Of a stretch of 6,352 nt of DNA, positions 6,330-6,352 are shown piece after piece. The notes below the pieces were generated by a model, which saw only the letters and a program-made list of their open reading frames with translations, was not told where the DNA came from and ran no database searches. The position numbers and the translations under genes were made by a program. The stretch is from NCBI GenBank assembly GCA_034437215.1, contig DAOTVC010000112.1, forward strand, positions 1 through 6,352, read 5' to 3'. How positions within the stretch are numbered: the first letter of the stretch is position 1; each line of letters opens with the position of its first letter. The DNA is from DAOTVC01 sp034437215 (GTDB lineage Bacteria; Chloroflexota; Anaerolineae; B4-G1; SLSP01).

Positions 6330-6352
6330 TATGCGGAAGGTACTACGTCCTT

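Noticed and set aside
6247..6352. Plus-strand ATG at 6247 with GAAGGAG directly in front, frame open to the edge
   Set aside because: The putative ribosome site touches the ATG with no spacing, and the frame runs through the promoter and leader of the operon. The 35 visible codons show no domain.
1..6352. CRISPR array or cas genes accompanying the TPR-CHAT protein
   Set aside because: No regularly spaced identical repeats and no cas-like protein are present. The resemblance to type III-E modules is limited to TPR-CHAT beside a sigma factor and its partner.

Overview
The window carries one four-gene operon, all on the minus strand and read from right to left. A well-formed promoter (TCGTCA, 17 bp, TATAAT at 6301-6329) precedes, in order: a sigma-70/ECF-like sigma factor (5550-6215), a small protein with two zinc-finger anti-sigma (ZAS/zf-HC2) motifs and a C-terminal transthyretin/carboxypeptidase-regulatory-like beta domain (4798-5496), a 936-residue TPR-CHAT protein with an intact His/Cys dyad (1991-4801), and the first 640 residues of a secreted multidomain protein that enters a clostripain (peptidase C11) domain as it runs off the left edge (1-1920). 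The plus-strand open frames lie antisense to these genes and are shadows.

The genes are tightly packed. The sigma and zinc-finger genes are 53 bases apart, the zinc-finger and CHAT genes overlap by ATGA, and 70 bases without a visible terminator separate CHAT from the secreted protein. Clear Shine-Dalgarno sites precede three of the starts. No gene-free stretch exceeds 300 bases. The longest is the 137-base 5' region at the right edge, which holds the promoter and a small inverted repeat.

The organism is a bacterium of intermediate GC content with ordinary Shine-Dalgarno translation. Golvesin-like plus C11 secreted proteins, large TPR-CHAT proteins and soluble zf-HC2 sigma regulators together fit a Chloroflexota (Anaerolineae-like) or similar multidomain-rich genome. 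This is inference from gene style, not proof. No mobile element, tRNA, rRNA or CRISPR array is visible.

Inferred working model: the sigma factor is held by the cytoplasmic double-zinc-finger protein, the CHAT protease uses its TPR superhelix to sense a signal or partner, and the secreted clostripain-like protein is an output or co-regulated effector. Cleavage of the zinc-finger protein by CHAT is an attractive hypothesis, reminiscent of the TPR-CHAT/Csx30/sigma module of type III-E CRISPR systems. The sequence shows only adjacency and intact domains, not the reaction.
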